A stretch of 64,000 nucleotides of DNA, taken from NCBI RefSeq assembly GCF_900111895.1, contig NZ_FOKB01000001.1, forward strand, positions 496,001 to 560,000. Direction: 5' to 3'. A program made the position numbers and the translations under genes. Positions 27,752 through 37,257 of this stretch are shown here, one piece after another; position 1 is the first letter of the stretch, and each line of letters opens with the position of its first letter. Below the pieces are notes generated by a model that was given only the letters and a program-made list of their open reading frames with translations, made no database searches and was not told the origin of the DNA. This DNA comes from Pseudomonas simiae (GTDB taxonomy: Bacteria > Pseudomonadota > Gammaproteobacteria > Pseudomonadales > Pseudomonadaceae).

Positions 27752-30700
27752 TTACTGTTCAGTCAATGGGGTTACCTGGAGTACTCCCTCCGTGTCGTTT
27801 TCATCCTCGTTGACGGTGTACCAGGCCCAATAGGTGGTGCGCCGCATGAATCCTCCTGCGGTCAGTGTCTGTGTCGGGCGTCCGAGGGGGTCATAGAACT
27901 GTCGGTCGCAGTGGCCCAGTTCGCGCATGGATTGATCGTTGACGTAGGCGTGCTTGTCGGCGAAGTAGGGGCGGTAGACGCGAATGACCAGGCCCTTGTT
28001 GTTGTATTCGACACGCTCACTGACGCGCCAGCGGGGGTCGGCTTGCACTTGGCGCAGCTGTTTTTTCAAGGTGCCGGGTGCCTTATCGGGTACCTCATCG
28101 ACCAGCAGGTTGCCCTTGTCGTCGACCGCATTGGCCAGGCCTGACTCAGTCTTTTGCTTGGTCTGCAAGGTACGACCAAAACCATCCCAACAGGTCAAGG
28201 TCATGCGGATCTGTTGGGCGGCATCGTCCGGGTAGCGGTCGGCCTGCAACATGAGCCCATGCACCGGGGTCCGACGGGCGTTGTCGATCAACGCCTTGAG
28301 TTGTTTGTCGCTGTCGCTGAGCCCCTGGCGACCGCTACCCTGGCGCGCTCGTGCGCCCAGACGTGCCCTCGCGCCCGCGCGGATATGCCCGCTGGGGAGC
28401 AGGTAGGCTTTGGCGACCCACTCTGGCTTGACCAGGGCCAAGTCGACCGCGCCCATCCAACTGAATGGGGCGTAGCAGTGTAGGCGGGCCATGCTCTGCA
28501 ACACGCTTTGCGCGTGTTCTATGGCAAACCCGGGCGTTACATCCTTGAGCGGGCGGTAGCGCTCCAAGGCGTCGAAACCCACGTTGAGGCTTTGCTCGCG
28601 ACCGCGAAAAGTGTTGACGAGCATTTGCCCGAAACCGTCATACAGCGCTTCTTGAATATTGCCATTGGGGTCGACAATTTTTGTCGGCAGCAGCAATCGA
28701 TAGTCGTATTCGGCTTTGGTCACACAACCGTCGGGCATTTTTACACGCACAGTTTGCAACATGTAGGGGTCATGGTTGAGCGTTGTTTCACCATGGGCCT
28801 CGGTGGCCCGCAGCGCCCTTATCCGATAAAACTGGGTGGCCTTGCCATAGCGGGGAAAGTGCCGGCGAATCGACCACAGGCGATTTTCCTTGGGCGGCAC
28901 CTCGCCGGGGAAGAGAAAAAACAGCTCCATGGGGTGATAGCCGCTGTCGCTGAGCTTTTGCACCAGGTCCACCGCAGGTTGGTTGGGCATCGCCGGTATG
29001 TCCTTGTAGACATTTAGGGCCTGGTCATCCAGCTCTGCGCTTTCCTGGTAATCGGTCAAGGCCTGGACAGTGGCGACGCCCGGCTCCAGGGTTTTACCGA
29101 GGCCACCGGCTTGCCGATAGCGTTGCACCGACAGGCTGCTCAGCTCACGCTTGGCACCTGCGGCCAATGGCCCGTCGAGGTTGTCGATGAACGCCTCATA
29201 GGCGATACGCTTGAGGTCTAACCCGCCAGCCGCTGGGGCCTTGCCCAGCACCAGGGCGTTGTGTCGTTGGCGGTAGGGCAAGGCCAGGCGCCAGTGCGGT
29301 GCGTCGTCCAAATGAATGTGCTGTGCCAGCGTTTCGCTCAGGTAATAGAACTGTTGCGCGCTGTCATGGGTATCGTGCCACCAGCGCTTGTGATGCTCGT
29401 CGACCAACACGGTGGGCGGTGAGCTGTCAGCGTTTGTACGGCGGGCATAGTGCAGGGTGACGCCGTGCACCAGGTAACCATAGGCATCCCAGCGCAGGTT
29501 GATCTGGTGCTGGCACACGGGATCATCTTCCACCCCTTCATATTGATAGCTGATCGACTCCAGGGCTAATGGCAGTAGCCGGGCGTAGGGTGTATGGGCG
29601 CTGTTCGGCGCCAGTTCACGGATCAGATAACGCTGTTGCGTGACGGTATAGGGCACTGCGTCTTGCGCCGGGTCCGCCGCTGTCACCTCTACCCGTAGCA
29701 CGCTGCCGCTGAGTGCGCGCGCCACTTCGCGTGCCAGCGACGGCGCAGGATCGCTGATCAAGTCGTCGTGATGATCCAGCGGCTGCGCCCCGGACGTCGC
29801 CTTGTATCGGCTGACCAGCGTGCGTCCCATGGCCTTGGCCTGTGGGTCGTGAGTGCTATGGCCGAGGGTGGGCATGTCGATGGATTGCCCGGTATGAAAC
29901 CAGGTTTTGGTGCGCACGGGTGCGCTGAAACCCTGGAGGTGTTGTGTGTCTGTGCTGCTTTCGGTGTCGGTTTGCAGCACAAGCCCGAAGCCACGAAATT
30001 CGCGGTCCGTGCGGTCGTAATACGCCTGGCGATAGCGCCAGCGTTGGGTCAGTTGGTTGCCGGTAATTTCGTCTCGCTGGGTGTGTTGGCTGACCAGCAG
30101 CAGCGCAAAGGGTAATTGGCAGAGAGCAGGCTGGCCGTCGGCGGGGCGCTCACGTTTTTCATCCAGCCATTCCTGGGCACTGCTGCGATACTTGATCGAG
30201 GCCTGAGCCCCCATGTTGTTGTCGGTGTGCAGGAGCAGCCAGGGCTTTCGGGTAAAAAAGTCGTAGCGCCAGTGCATGGGGGTCTGGTGGGCGGCGGTCA
30301 GGATCAGGCTAGGGCAGCCCAGGCCGGTCACGTCGACGACGTTGACCTGACAGTGGTCGTCATACCGCACGCCCTCGGGCCATGGGATTTTGATCGGCTG
30401 TACCTCGAAGCCGTTGCCGCCTTTATTGAGGAAAATACTCAGGTGGTCGGCGCTCAAATACAGCAAGTCCGTAGCGCCACCTCCATTCAGGTCGACCAGC
30501 AGTACATGGGTTGCCTTGAACATTTCATAACGGAACGGCAGCGTGGCCAACACAAACCCTTGGGCAAAACGTCCTCGACCCAGGTTTGGCCAACATTTCA
30601 CTTCGTTATGACGTATACGCACCAGATGCTGCTGGCCCGTGGCAAGCACATCGCTGAAGGCAACCAGTTCGTTGGGCGAGGCAGAAATGATCGGCAGGGT

Positions 30701-32350
30701 ATCGTCGAGCCTATGAGACACCTCAATGGCGGGTTCAAAGCCTTTTTTTTGGCGATTGGCATACAGGCGCACGCTACGGGGGCCGATCATGGCAATGTCG
30801 GGATGTCCCGTCCCCATCAAGTCGGCGAGTACTCCCTGGGGATGGAAAAACTCCGACGGGAACGCATCGAACGGCGTGAAGGTTGACCAGTTGCGCTGTT
30901 CGTCCAGGCTGAAAAAGCCGCTCATTCCCGGGTGGGCAACCAGCCAGTCCAGGCGGCCATCGCCGTCCACATCCGCCAGCGCCTGGTGAATGGGCCGGGC
31001 GCTGTCGGCGACCGGTACCCGCGCCAATTCCCGGGCCTCGCCGTAAATCACCTCGTCGCCGGTTTTCGTATGCTGCGGCCGGAGGGGTTCACGGTAGTAC
31101 CAACTCTTGTCAGCGCGATACAACACACCCGGTAGGCCTTCGCCATACAGATCGACCAGTTGATAACGATCGCTGTCATGCAGACCGCGCAGCGAACTGA
31201 AGGGCTGATAGCCGCTCTTGTCCACCTTGAGCTGGCTCGATTGGTAAAAACACTCCAGCGGCGGGCGGCTCACGCTATTGCCCGCGCTGTCGAACGCCTG
31301 CTCATGCACTCCCATCAACAGGCTGACATGGCTGGGTGCGCGGTATTCCAGCAGCAGACGGTTGACCAGCACCGGGTCGGCGCCCATTTGCGCTTCCTTG
31401 GGGAAGTGGTGAAACATCAGCATCTGGTTGCAACAGCGCAGGGTGCGTAACTCGAAGCCGAACGAAAAATCCGAGCAGGGGTCGGGTCGTGCCGGCCATT
31501 CCCGCGTGGCCTGGTACGTCGGCCGCTTATCCAGTTCAAGGTCACGTTCGCCATAGTCAAAGAGCAACTGAAAGTGCCAACCCATGTCCGGCTTATCGTC
31601 GGTCTGCCAGAGGTAGAGCTGTTCCTGCTCCTTGGCGGTGAAGTTGCCGTAGCAGACGCGCTCCAGGTAATGCTGGGCTCGACAGTCCCTCGGGTAGCGT
31701 GAGGGGTCGGTTTCTTGTTTGTAGTGATAATAAATGTGCTCGCCGTGGGCATTCAGGCTTTCCTGCAACAACCATTGCGCCACGTGGTGTGGGCGGTCCG
31801 GATCGGCAATCCGGGCCAATGGGGTCTTCCCGTAAAAGTGCTGACTACCATCGGCACTTTGTATCAACCAGAAGCCTGCTGGATCGGTTGCACTATGCCA
31901 GTGCTCGATACGGTCGAAGCGGCTCTCGAGCCTGGGAAAGTACCGCGTGACCGTGTAGGCGATGGTCAGTGGAAAATCATTGAACGCGGTCTGGCGACGG
32001 CTGACGATTGCCCCTTCGGCGTCGCGCTCGGGTAGCCATATTTGCGCGTCGAGGCCCACTATTACGTCGTGCTCCGTGTAGGCCGGCACGCCATGGGAAG
32101 TACGCCGGCTGACGGCAGGCAGGGGCACGCTCCAACCCAATCCGAAGGGACCGTTACCGGCGCCGCTGTGGTAGGTCAGCGACAGGGCTGGCGCATAGCT
32201 GCGTGCGGGAGAAACCGGCAAGGGAATCTCAAAGGTGGCCATGCCGCTGGCGCCGACATCGCCCCAGCCTTTGCCGGTGCCTTGAATGGCACCGCCGCCT
32301 TTGGGCAGGGCCGGGGTATTGACCTGCAGGTTGAGTGTATCGTCGTTCAT
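27752..32350 (-). CDS. Tc toxin subunit B (TcaC/TcdB-like, SpvB family)
   Basis: A 1532-residue TcB component. The N terminus carries the Salmonella SpvB-type domain (GWGDVGASGMATFEIPLPVS, LTYHSGAGNGPFGLGW). FG-GAP/VCBS-like beta-propeller repeats (DVDGDGRLDWLVAHPG, DLNGGGATDLLYLSADH) follow, then the TcdB middle region and YD-type repeats near the C terminus (PTKIVDPNGNIQEALYDGFGQ). In Tc toxins the propeller docks on the TcA pore, while the remainder pairs with TcC to form the toxin-holding shell. The start overlaps the stop of the upstream tcaB-like gene by 4 bases (ATGA), indicating translational coupling and stoichiometric synthesis. It converges on the second tccC gene. Confidence 0.92.
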   Translation of the reverse strand: MNDDTLNLQVNTPALPKGGGAIQGTGKGWGDVGASGMATFEIPLPVSPARSYAPALSLTYHSGAGNGPFGLGWSVPLPAVSRRTSHGVPAYTEHDVIVGLDAQIWLPERDAEGAIVSRRQTAFNDFPLTIAYTVTRYFPRLESRFDRIEHWHSATDPAGFWLIQSADGSQHFYGKTPLARIADPDRPHHVAQWLLQESLNAHGEHIYYHYKQETDPSRYPRDCRAQHYLERVCYGNFTAKEQEQLYLWQTDDKPDMGWHFQLLFDYGERDLELDKRPTYQATREWPARPDPCSDFSFGFELRTLRCCNQMLMFHHFPKEAQMGADPVLVNRLLLEYRAPSHVSLLMGVHEQAFDSAGNSVSRPPLECFYQSSQLKVDKSGYQPFSSLRGLHDSDRYQLVDLYGEGLPGVLYRADKSWYYREPLRPQHTKTGDEVIYGEARELARVPVADSARPIHQALADVDGDGRLDWLVAHPGMSGFFSLDEQRNWSTFTPFDAFPSEFFHPQGVLADLMGTGHPDIAMIGPRSVRLYANRQKKGFEPAIEVSHRLDDTLPIISASPNELVAFSDVLATGQQHLVRIRHNEVKCWPNLGRGRFAQGFVLATLPFRYEMFKATHVLLVDLNGGGATDLLYLSADHLSIFLNKGGNGFEVQPIKIPWPEGVRYDDHCQVNVVDVTGLGCPSLILTAAHQTPMHWRYDFFTRKPWLLLHTDNNMGAQASIKYRSSAQEWLDEKRERPADGQPALCQLPFALLLVSQHTQRDEITGNQLTQRWRYRQAYYDRTDREFRGFGLVLQTDTESSTDTQHLQGFSAPVRTKTWFHTGQSIDMPTLGHSTHDPQAKAMGRTLVSRYKATSGAQPLDHHDDLISDPAPSLAREVARALSGSVLRVEVTAADPAQDAVPYTVTQQRYLIRELAPNSAHTPYARLLPLALESISYQYEGVEDDPVCQHQINLRWDAYGYLVHGVTLHYARRTNADSSPPTVLVDEHHKRWWHDTHDSAQQFYYLSETLAQHIHLDDAPHWRLALPYRQRHNALVLGKAPAAGGLDLKRIAYEAFIDNLDGPLAAGAKRELSSLSVQRYRQAGGLGKTLEPGVATVQALTDYQESAELDDQALNVYKDIPAMPNQPAVDLVQKLSDSGYHPMELFFLFPGEVPPKENRLWSIRRHFPRYGKATQFYRIRALRATEAHGETTLNHDPYMLQTVRVKMPDGCVTKAEYDYRLLLPTKIVDPNGNIQEALYDGFGQMLVNTFRGREQSLNVGFDALERYRPLKDVTPGFAIEHAQSVLQSMARLHCYAPFSWMGAVDLALVKPEWVAKAYLLPSGHIRAGARARLGARARQGSGRQGLSDSDKQLKALIDNARRTPVHGLMLQADRYPDDAAQQIRMTLTCWDGFGRTLQTKQKTESGLANAVDDKGNLLVDEVPDKAPGTLKKQLRQVQADPRWRVSERVEYNNKGLVIRVYRPYFADKHAYVNDQSMRELGHCDRQFYDPLGRPTQTLTAGGFMRRTTYWAWYTVNEDENDTEGVLQVTPLTEQ

Positions 32351-35300
32351 GCCCGGCTCCCGTTGGCAGCCGGCACCCTGGCGGTGTAGCGCAGGTGAAT
32401 GACAATGTCGTTGATTGATTCAAGGACGGCTTTTTGCCGGGCAGGATTGGGGAACTCCAGGATCCAGTTGGAGATGACCCCGGTGTATTCAAATGGCAGG
32501 TAACGTGGATCGTTGTCGAAGCTGAGGGTAAACAGGCCGTTATCATCCAGCCCGCGTGACAAGGCGATTTGCTGGTGTGCCCTGAAGTCGTTTTTGGTGA
32601 TGCCATCAGGCATCTGAATTTTATTACTGGTTTGGGTCAATGTCGCCTTGATGTCTTCATAAGGCCCCAGCGTGGCGGGAAGTGAGACGCTGACGTGCTT
32701 GATCCGCCGCAGGGTGTGTCCAGGATAGTCCTCATCCAGTAACGCTTGGGTCAGGGAAAAACCAATCGTGCCGCCGCTTACCAGCCCCGCCTTATGCTCG
32801 GTCCAGGTTTTGGCGGCTTGAGACGCCTGCCCTTTGGTTACGACCGAGCACTCGATCAAGCGATGGCGCAGTGACACGGTTTTGCTGATTTCCAGCTCCC
32901 GTGGCGTGTGCTGCAGGTATGCAGTGTTCATTTTTACCAGGTTCAGTTTCAAGTTTTCAGCACTCAACAGTCCTCGGGAGGCGTGGTGCCAGGCTTCACC
33001 TTGAAAGAACTGCCGGCTTTCGGCGGTCTCATACTGCCAGCAGGCTTCAGCGGCCAGGCACAGGGAGTGGACGCTGTCATACAGTGCGTAATAGAACGTG
33101 CTCAGTTGCGCAGTGAGCCATTGATAAAGCTGTGCCCCTGTAAAGCGCATGCCGAGGAGTTCGTAGGCTGACTTGGCCTGGGCCAATGCGCTGTGGGCGC
33201 TGCGCAGTTGCAGGCGAGTGGCTTTTTCCTGCTCGGCATGCACCAGCAGCAGGGCGTCGATCTGGGCCAATTCCAGGCGGGCCTGTTGTTCGGCGTGGGC
33301 CCATTCCTGGGCACGACGATTGAATTGCTCGGTGCGTTCCAGCTCGTTACCGTTGGCGCGGGCGGTGTTGGCCTCGCCCTGGGCGAAGGCCTGGTAGGCT
33401 TGGAACGCGCCCTCAAAACGCATCCCCCCGAACGACGTACCGAAGATATTGGGCGCGAGCATGGCGGCACCGGCGCCCATGCCGGCAATCGCGACTTTTC
33501 TCTCCCAGGCGGCGCTCTCCAGATAGTGTTGGCCGGCCGACATTTCACCGGTGCTGATGCCTTCGCTGAGCTGGTGCGCCAGGAAGTCCAGTCGCCCGTG
33601 GACGATTGCGCGGCTGCGACGTAGTGCGTCTTTGTTTTTTTCGTCGATGGCCAGGGCCTGGGTTTGCTGGGTCAACACCAGCTCGGCGAGTTGCCAGGCG
33701 TTCTGTTGCTGCACCTCAAGGTAGTGCGCCTGTTCCTTGCGCTCGATCAGCGTGAGTAGCGTGGTGCCGAACTGCGCCAGGCTGTCGACTGCGCTCAAGG
33801 CATGCCCCTGCATGACCTGGAACCGGTAGTGACCCACTTCAGGCCGGACCGGTGATAGGGCACTGGCGCCACCCGTGGCGCTCTGTGCGTTTCGCGTCAG
33901 CAGGGCCGCGGGGGGCAAGGGGGTCGCAAAGAGGGTTTGGCGCAACGGCTTGCCGGCAATGTCCAGATGATGGCGCAGCCCATGCAGGCGACTTTCCAAT
34001 GTGTCCCAGCGTGTGACCAGTTGCGTGTTCAACGGGCGGTAGAAGTAGGGGCTGTCCGTGAGCCAGGTACGTTGCCCGGTGGTTTCACATTGCCGGGACA
34101 GTAGCGCGGTGTATTCGGGCTGTTGTTCCAACTGGCGTACTGCCGGAGAGTCCGCTTGCGCCAGTGTGCGCAATGTGCGCGAGGTCCAGGCATCGGCACG
34201 TGTGATTGTCGGGCGCAGGCCGAGCAGGTTCTGCGCCTGGATGTACCAGAGTTTGGCTTCGGCCAGGCTGTCGGGGCTTACCTGGCGATAGGCCGCATCG
34301 CCCCGGTTGATCAGAATATCCACATTGAGGAGGTACAACGCCTTGCGAAGGTAGGTCGGAAAACTGAGAGCCAGGTAATGCGGGCTCTGGGGGTGTTGGC
34401 AGGCGTAGCTCAGCTCAACGGTTTTGCTGAGCAACACACTCAGCGCCCCGGCGTCTGTTCGGCGAGGGTCGAACAAGTAGTGCAACCAGGTTTCAGCCTG
34501 AGCGTATTGCTGCTGCTGGTTGAAGCAATGTGCGAGGGTCCAAGGCAAATAGATGAACAGCTCCCGCAAACTTTTGCCGTGCGCACCCTGGAAGTCCAGG
34601 GGCACGCGTGAGGCGTCAGCCGTCAATGCCGGTTCCGTCCAATCCTCAGGGGACCGTAAAAATAAGGGGTCGAAGCTGAGCAAGGCAGTCTGGATCAATT
34701 GACTCGCAACGCTGGTATTGAGTCGGATTGCCGGGATCTTCCGGACGAAGCTTGTGGAAAAATCAATGGATTCGACCGTCTCTCCGGTTGTTTGCTGCTG
34801 GCGCATGATGCGGGGGGAATGGGCAGGCTCGTCGACGGTAAGGGATGTGTCGAGGGTGCATTTGACAGCCTTGAGCGCATAGCCGAGGACTTTCACCTCG
34901 TTCTCTTGACTCTCCAGTGTGATGACGCCATGGATCACCGTGATGGCTGATGCGGTTTGCTCATCGGGTAACGTTATCCGTGTACTCGCCAGATGCCCGG
35001 TTGCTAATTCTGGGAACGCGCCCGCCAGGCTTTCGTGTTCGACGTCCGTAAAGTTAAGGATTCGGGCGGTGTTGTTATTGATGGCTTGCGGGGTGGGTAC
35101 GTCTTCCAGTTTGGACTGCATGATGACGTGCTTGTAAAAACGCACCTTGGGCATGGAAGTGTTGACGGACTCAAGCCTCAGGTCATTCATGAAGTGCAGT
35201 TTTTTGTTGGCGGCCTCATCACCTGGCAGGGCGTAGCCGCTGTAGCGGTCGAGTATCGCCAGGAAGGGATCCTGATGATGGGTATATAAGTGGAGGAATG

Positions 35301-37221
35301 CATTTTTGTTGAGAAACTTCCCGGCCAGGGAGTATTCAGTGACGGGCTTAACTTGATTTTGTTGTCCCGGTCTCATGTCCGGCATCGTGTTCATCTGCCC
35401 CACAAGGTTCAACAATATGGAGTTTTTGTCATAGATGGCGTTGGAAAAGCTTTTTCCGGTCCTGGGGTTTTTAAAGAACATCGAGTGGTAGGTGGCGCTT
35501 CCGACGGGGTGTATCGCGCAGTCGATCCTGATGTTCGAGCCGCTCATGAGTTCAACTTCGAATGAGGTCGGGTCATGCAACGCAGATTTGGTGACCAGGG
35601 TAATGCTGAACGCGGAGTACTGGGATGCAAGGGTGATGCTGTAAGTCTGCAGAAAGGGCTGAATGGTTTTCGAGGTGAAGACGAACTCTTTGGTGACCGG
35701 ATCAAAGCTTGTGGTGGCGGTATCGGCAGCCTCTATATCCTTGCTTCTGAATTCAAAGTCCCACGTCTTCTGGTGTTCGGTCTCGAGTGCTTGAGCCGCT
35801 AAGGTTACGGTTCTTTTGTCCTGCTCCAGCGCTACGCGTGTCTTGAACTGTAAGTTGTCCTTGTTTATATCGAAAAACAGGCGGAAGTATTGGTGGGCAA
35901 ACGGAGGGAGTAACACGCTGGAAAATACGTTGCCCGGGTCGGCGCCACCCAACAACGCGGTCTGCAGTGGCGTGTTCTTTGTAGCCTCATAGGCTTCCAG
36001 CAACCTGATGGTTTCCTGAGCGACGTCTGAGCCCGGCACGATCTTGTATCGGCCAGGGCTGCCCGCAGAAGCGACGATTTTTATACCCAGTGACTGATCG
36101 ACGCTGATGGCCTGGAAAAAATCGCCCATTTGGTCGCTGCCATGATTCAGGGTGTTGGCCCTTATTCCCAGGAACAGGGTGTGAGGGGCGCGGCTATCAA
36201 CCACGGCAACGGTCTGCGTGATGCTGATAAGTTGCGCCGACGTGAGTGCGTTGATGCCCCGCGTAACGCAGTGCTCTTCCAGGCCTGTGTGCGGAAGGCT
36301 CCAGGTGCCATCCAGTTTTTTATAGGAAAAACACAGGCGAAACTTCACGAACCGGCTGTTCAGCCACTCAGTCTGGCGTTGTTTTTCGTCGTCGCCGTTG
36401 TCCTCGTAGTCGCCATTGCCGTTTCCCTGTGCCTTGAAGGATTGGTAGGGCGCAGGCTTGATGCTCTCGGCCCAAACAATAAACAGCCGATGATTGAACA
36501 GGACCGGGCGAATACTGTGATCGGGTGTATCGGCGGAAAACGTCAGGTTGACGGCTTCCCAGTCTGTCCAGGCCAGGGGCGCAGGCGCGTCAGGCTTGCC
36601 GGTGGAGCGTTTGGACAGGTCCAGTGAACGCCAATAATAGAGGTTGTCGGTGGCGGACTTGCCGACGAAGTAATAGGTGCTGGTATCCAACTGCGCGACA
36701 TTGCCGTCAATGTAGCCATTGAGCGTATGAATACTGGCGATCCCTTCGAACCGTGACAAATAGCCTTGTATGGCGTTCTGCACAGTGTTGGGTTGAATTC
36801 GATGTTGGTTGAGGTCGTTTTCCAGTTGCTGGAAGCTCTCGCTCTTGTCCTCACGCAGTGTGGGGTCGAGAAAGTTATGCGGGTGATAGCGCAGTTGCTG
36901 GCTGGCGCTCCACAGGGGGTAGGTGTGCAGGGACTTCTGCCAGGCCAGGCTCTCGTGGGGCGACATGCCCTGGGTCTCATAACCCGGTTCGAGGCCCGAG
37001 TGAATCCGGTTGATGTAGTGCTGCAGGCTGGTGATCGCACTGGCGACCGGGCTGGTCGGTACCGCCTGGCTGATCTGAACGTCCAATAGCCAGTAGTCGT
37101 ACAGGTCGTTGGGGGTGCGCAGCGAGTCTTTAAGCTCGGTGTCGATGCAATGGGCCAGATAGTAGGCGAGCATGGCATCACGCCAGGCTTCACTGAGGTG
37201 CTGGTCGAGGGTCTCAGACAT
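32347..37221 (-). CDS. Tc toxin subunit A, C-terminal part (TcaB-like)
   Basis: A 1624-residue protein corresponding to the C-terminal two thirds of a full TcdA-type A subunit. Residues about 1-200 match the neuraminidase-like region (LYDYWLLDVQISQAVPTSP, INRIHSGLEPG). The later half is rich in long helices (EVQQQNAWQLAELVLTQQTQALAIDEKN; HAEQQARLELAQIDALLLVHAEQEKATRLQL) expected for the pore-forming shaft. The final 250 residues contain the TcB-binding end (LRRIKHVSVSLPATLGPYEDIKATLTQ). Start: AAGGA is correctly spaced for the ATG at 37221, not for the ATG two codons upstream. The gap to the tcaA-like gene is 36 bases. Pore formation and delivery into insect cells follow from the family, not from this sequence. 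Confidence 0.9.
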   Translation of the reverse strand: MSETLDQHLSEAWRDAMLAYYLAHCIDTELKDSLRTPNDLYDYWLLDVQISQAVPTSPVASAITSLQHYINRIHSGLEPGYETQGMSPHESLAWQKSLHTYPLWSASQQLRYHPHNFLDPTLREDKSESFQQLENDLNQHRIQPNTVQNAIQGYLSRFEGIASIHTLNGYIDGNVAQLDTSTYYFVGKSATDNLYYWRSLDLSKRSTGKPDAPAPLAWTDWEAVNLTFSADTPDHSIRPVLFNHRLFIVWAESIKPAPYQSFKAQGNGNGDYEDNGDDEKQRQTEWLNSRFVKFRLCFSYKKLDGTWSLPHTGLEEHCVTRGINALTSAQLISITQTVAVVDSRAPHTLFLGIRANTLNHGSDQMGDFFQAISVDQSLGIKIVASAGSPGRYKIVPGSDVAQETIRLLEAYEATKNTPLQTALLGGADPGNVFSSVLLPPFAHQYFRLFFDINKDNLQFKTRVALEQDKRTVTLAAQALETEHQKTWDFEFRSKDIEAADTATTSFDPVTKEFVFTSKTIQPFLQTYSITLASQYSAFSITLVTKSALHDPTSFEVELMSGSNIRIDCAIHPVGSATYHSMFFKNPRTGKSFSNAIYDKNSILLNLVGQMNTMPDMRPGQQNQVKPVTEYSLAGKFLNKNAFLHLYTHHQDPFLAILDRYSGYALPGDEAANKKLHFMNDLRLESVNTSMPKVRFYKHVIMQSKLEDVPTPQAINNNTARILNFTDVEHESLAGAFPELATGHLASTRITLPDEQTASAITVIHGVITLESQENEVKVLGYALKAVKCTLDTSLTVDEPAHSPRIMRQQQTTGETVESIDFSTSFVRKIPAIRLNTSVASQLIQTALLSFDPLFLRSPEDWTEPALTADASRVPLDFQGAHGKSLRELFIYLPWTLAHCFNQQQQYAQAETWLHYLFDPRRTDAGALSVLLSKTVELSYACQHPQSPHYLALSFPTYLRKALYLLNVDILINRGDAAYRQVSPDSLAEAKLWYIQAQNLLGLRPTITRADAWTSRTLRTLAQADSPAVRQLEQQPEYTALLSRQCETTGQRTWLTDSPYFYRPLNTQLVTRWDTLESRLHGLRHHLDIAGKPLRQTLFATPLPPAALLTRNAQSATGGASALSPVRPEVGHYRFQVMQGHALSAVDSLAQFGTTLLTLIERKEQAHYLEVQQQNAWQLAELVLTQQTQALAIDEKNKDALRRSRAIVHGRLDFLAHQLSEGISTGEMSAGQHYLESAAWERKVAIAGMGAGAAMLAPNIFGTSFGGMRFEGAFQAYQAFAQGEANTARANGNELERTEQFNRRAQEWAHAEQQARLELAQIDALLLVHAEQEKATRLQLRSAHSALAQAKSAYELLGMRFTGAQLYQWLTAQLSTFYYALYDSVHSLCLAAEACWQYETAESRQFFQGEAWHHASRGLLSAENLKLNLVKMNTAYLQHTPRELEISKTVSLRHRLIECSVVTKGQASQAAKTWTEHKAGLVSGGTIGFSLTQALLDEDYPGHTLRRIKHVSVSLPATLGPYEDIKATLTQTSNKIQMPDGITKNDFRAHQQIALSRGLDDNGLFTLSFDNDPRYLPFEYTGVISNWILEFPNPARQKAVLESINDIVIHLRYTARVPAANGSRA

Positions 37222-37257
37222 GATCATTCCTTGAGTCTGCTGGTTGAGAGAAAGCCT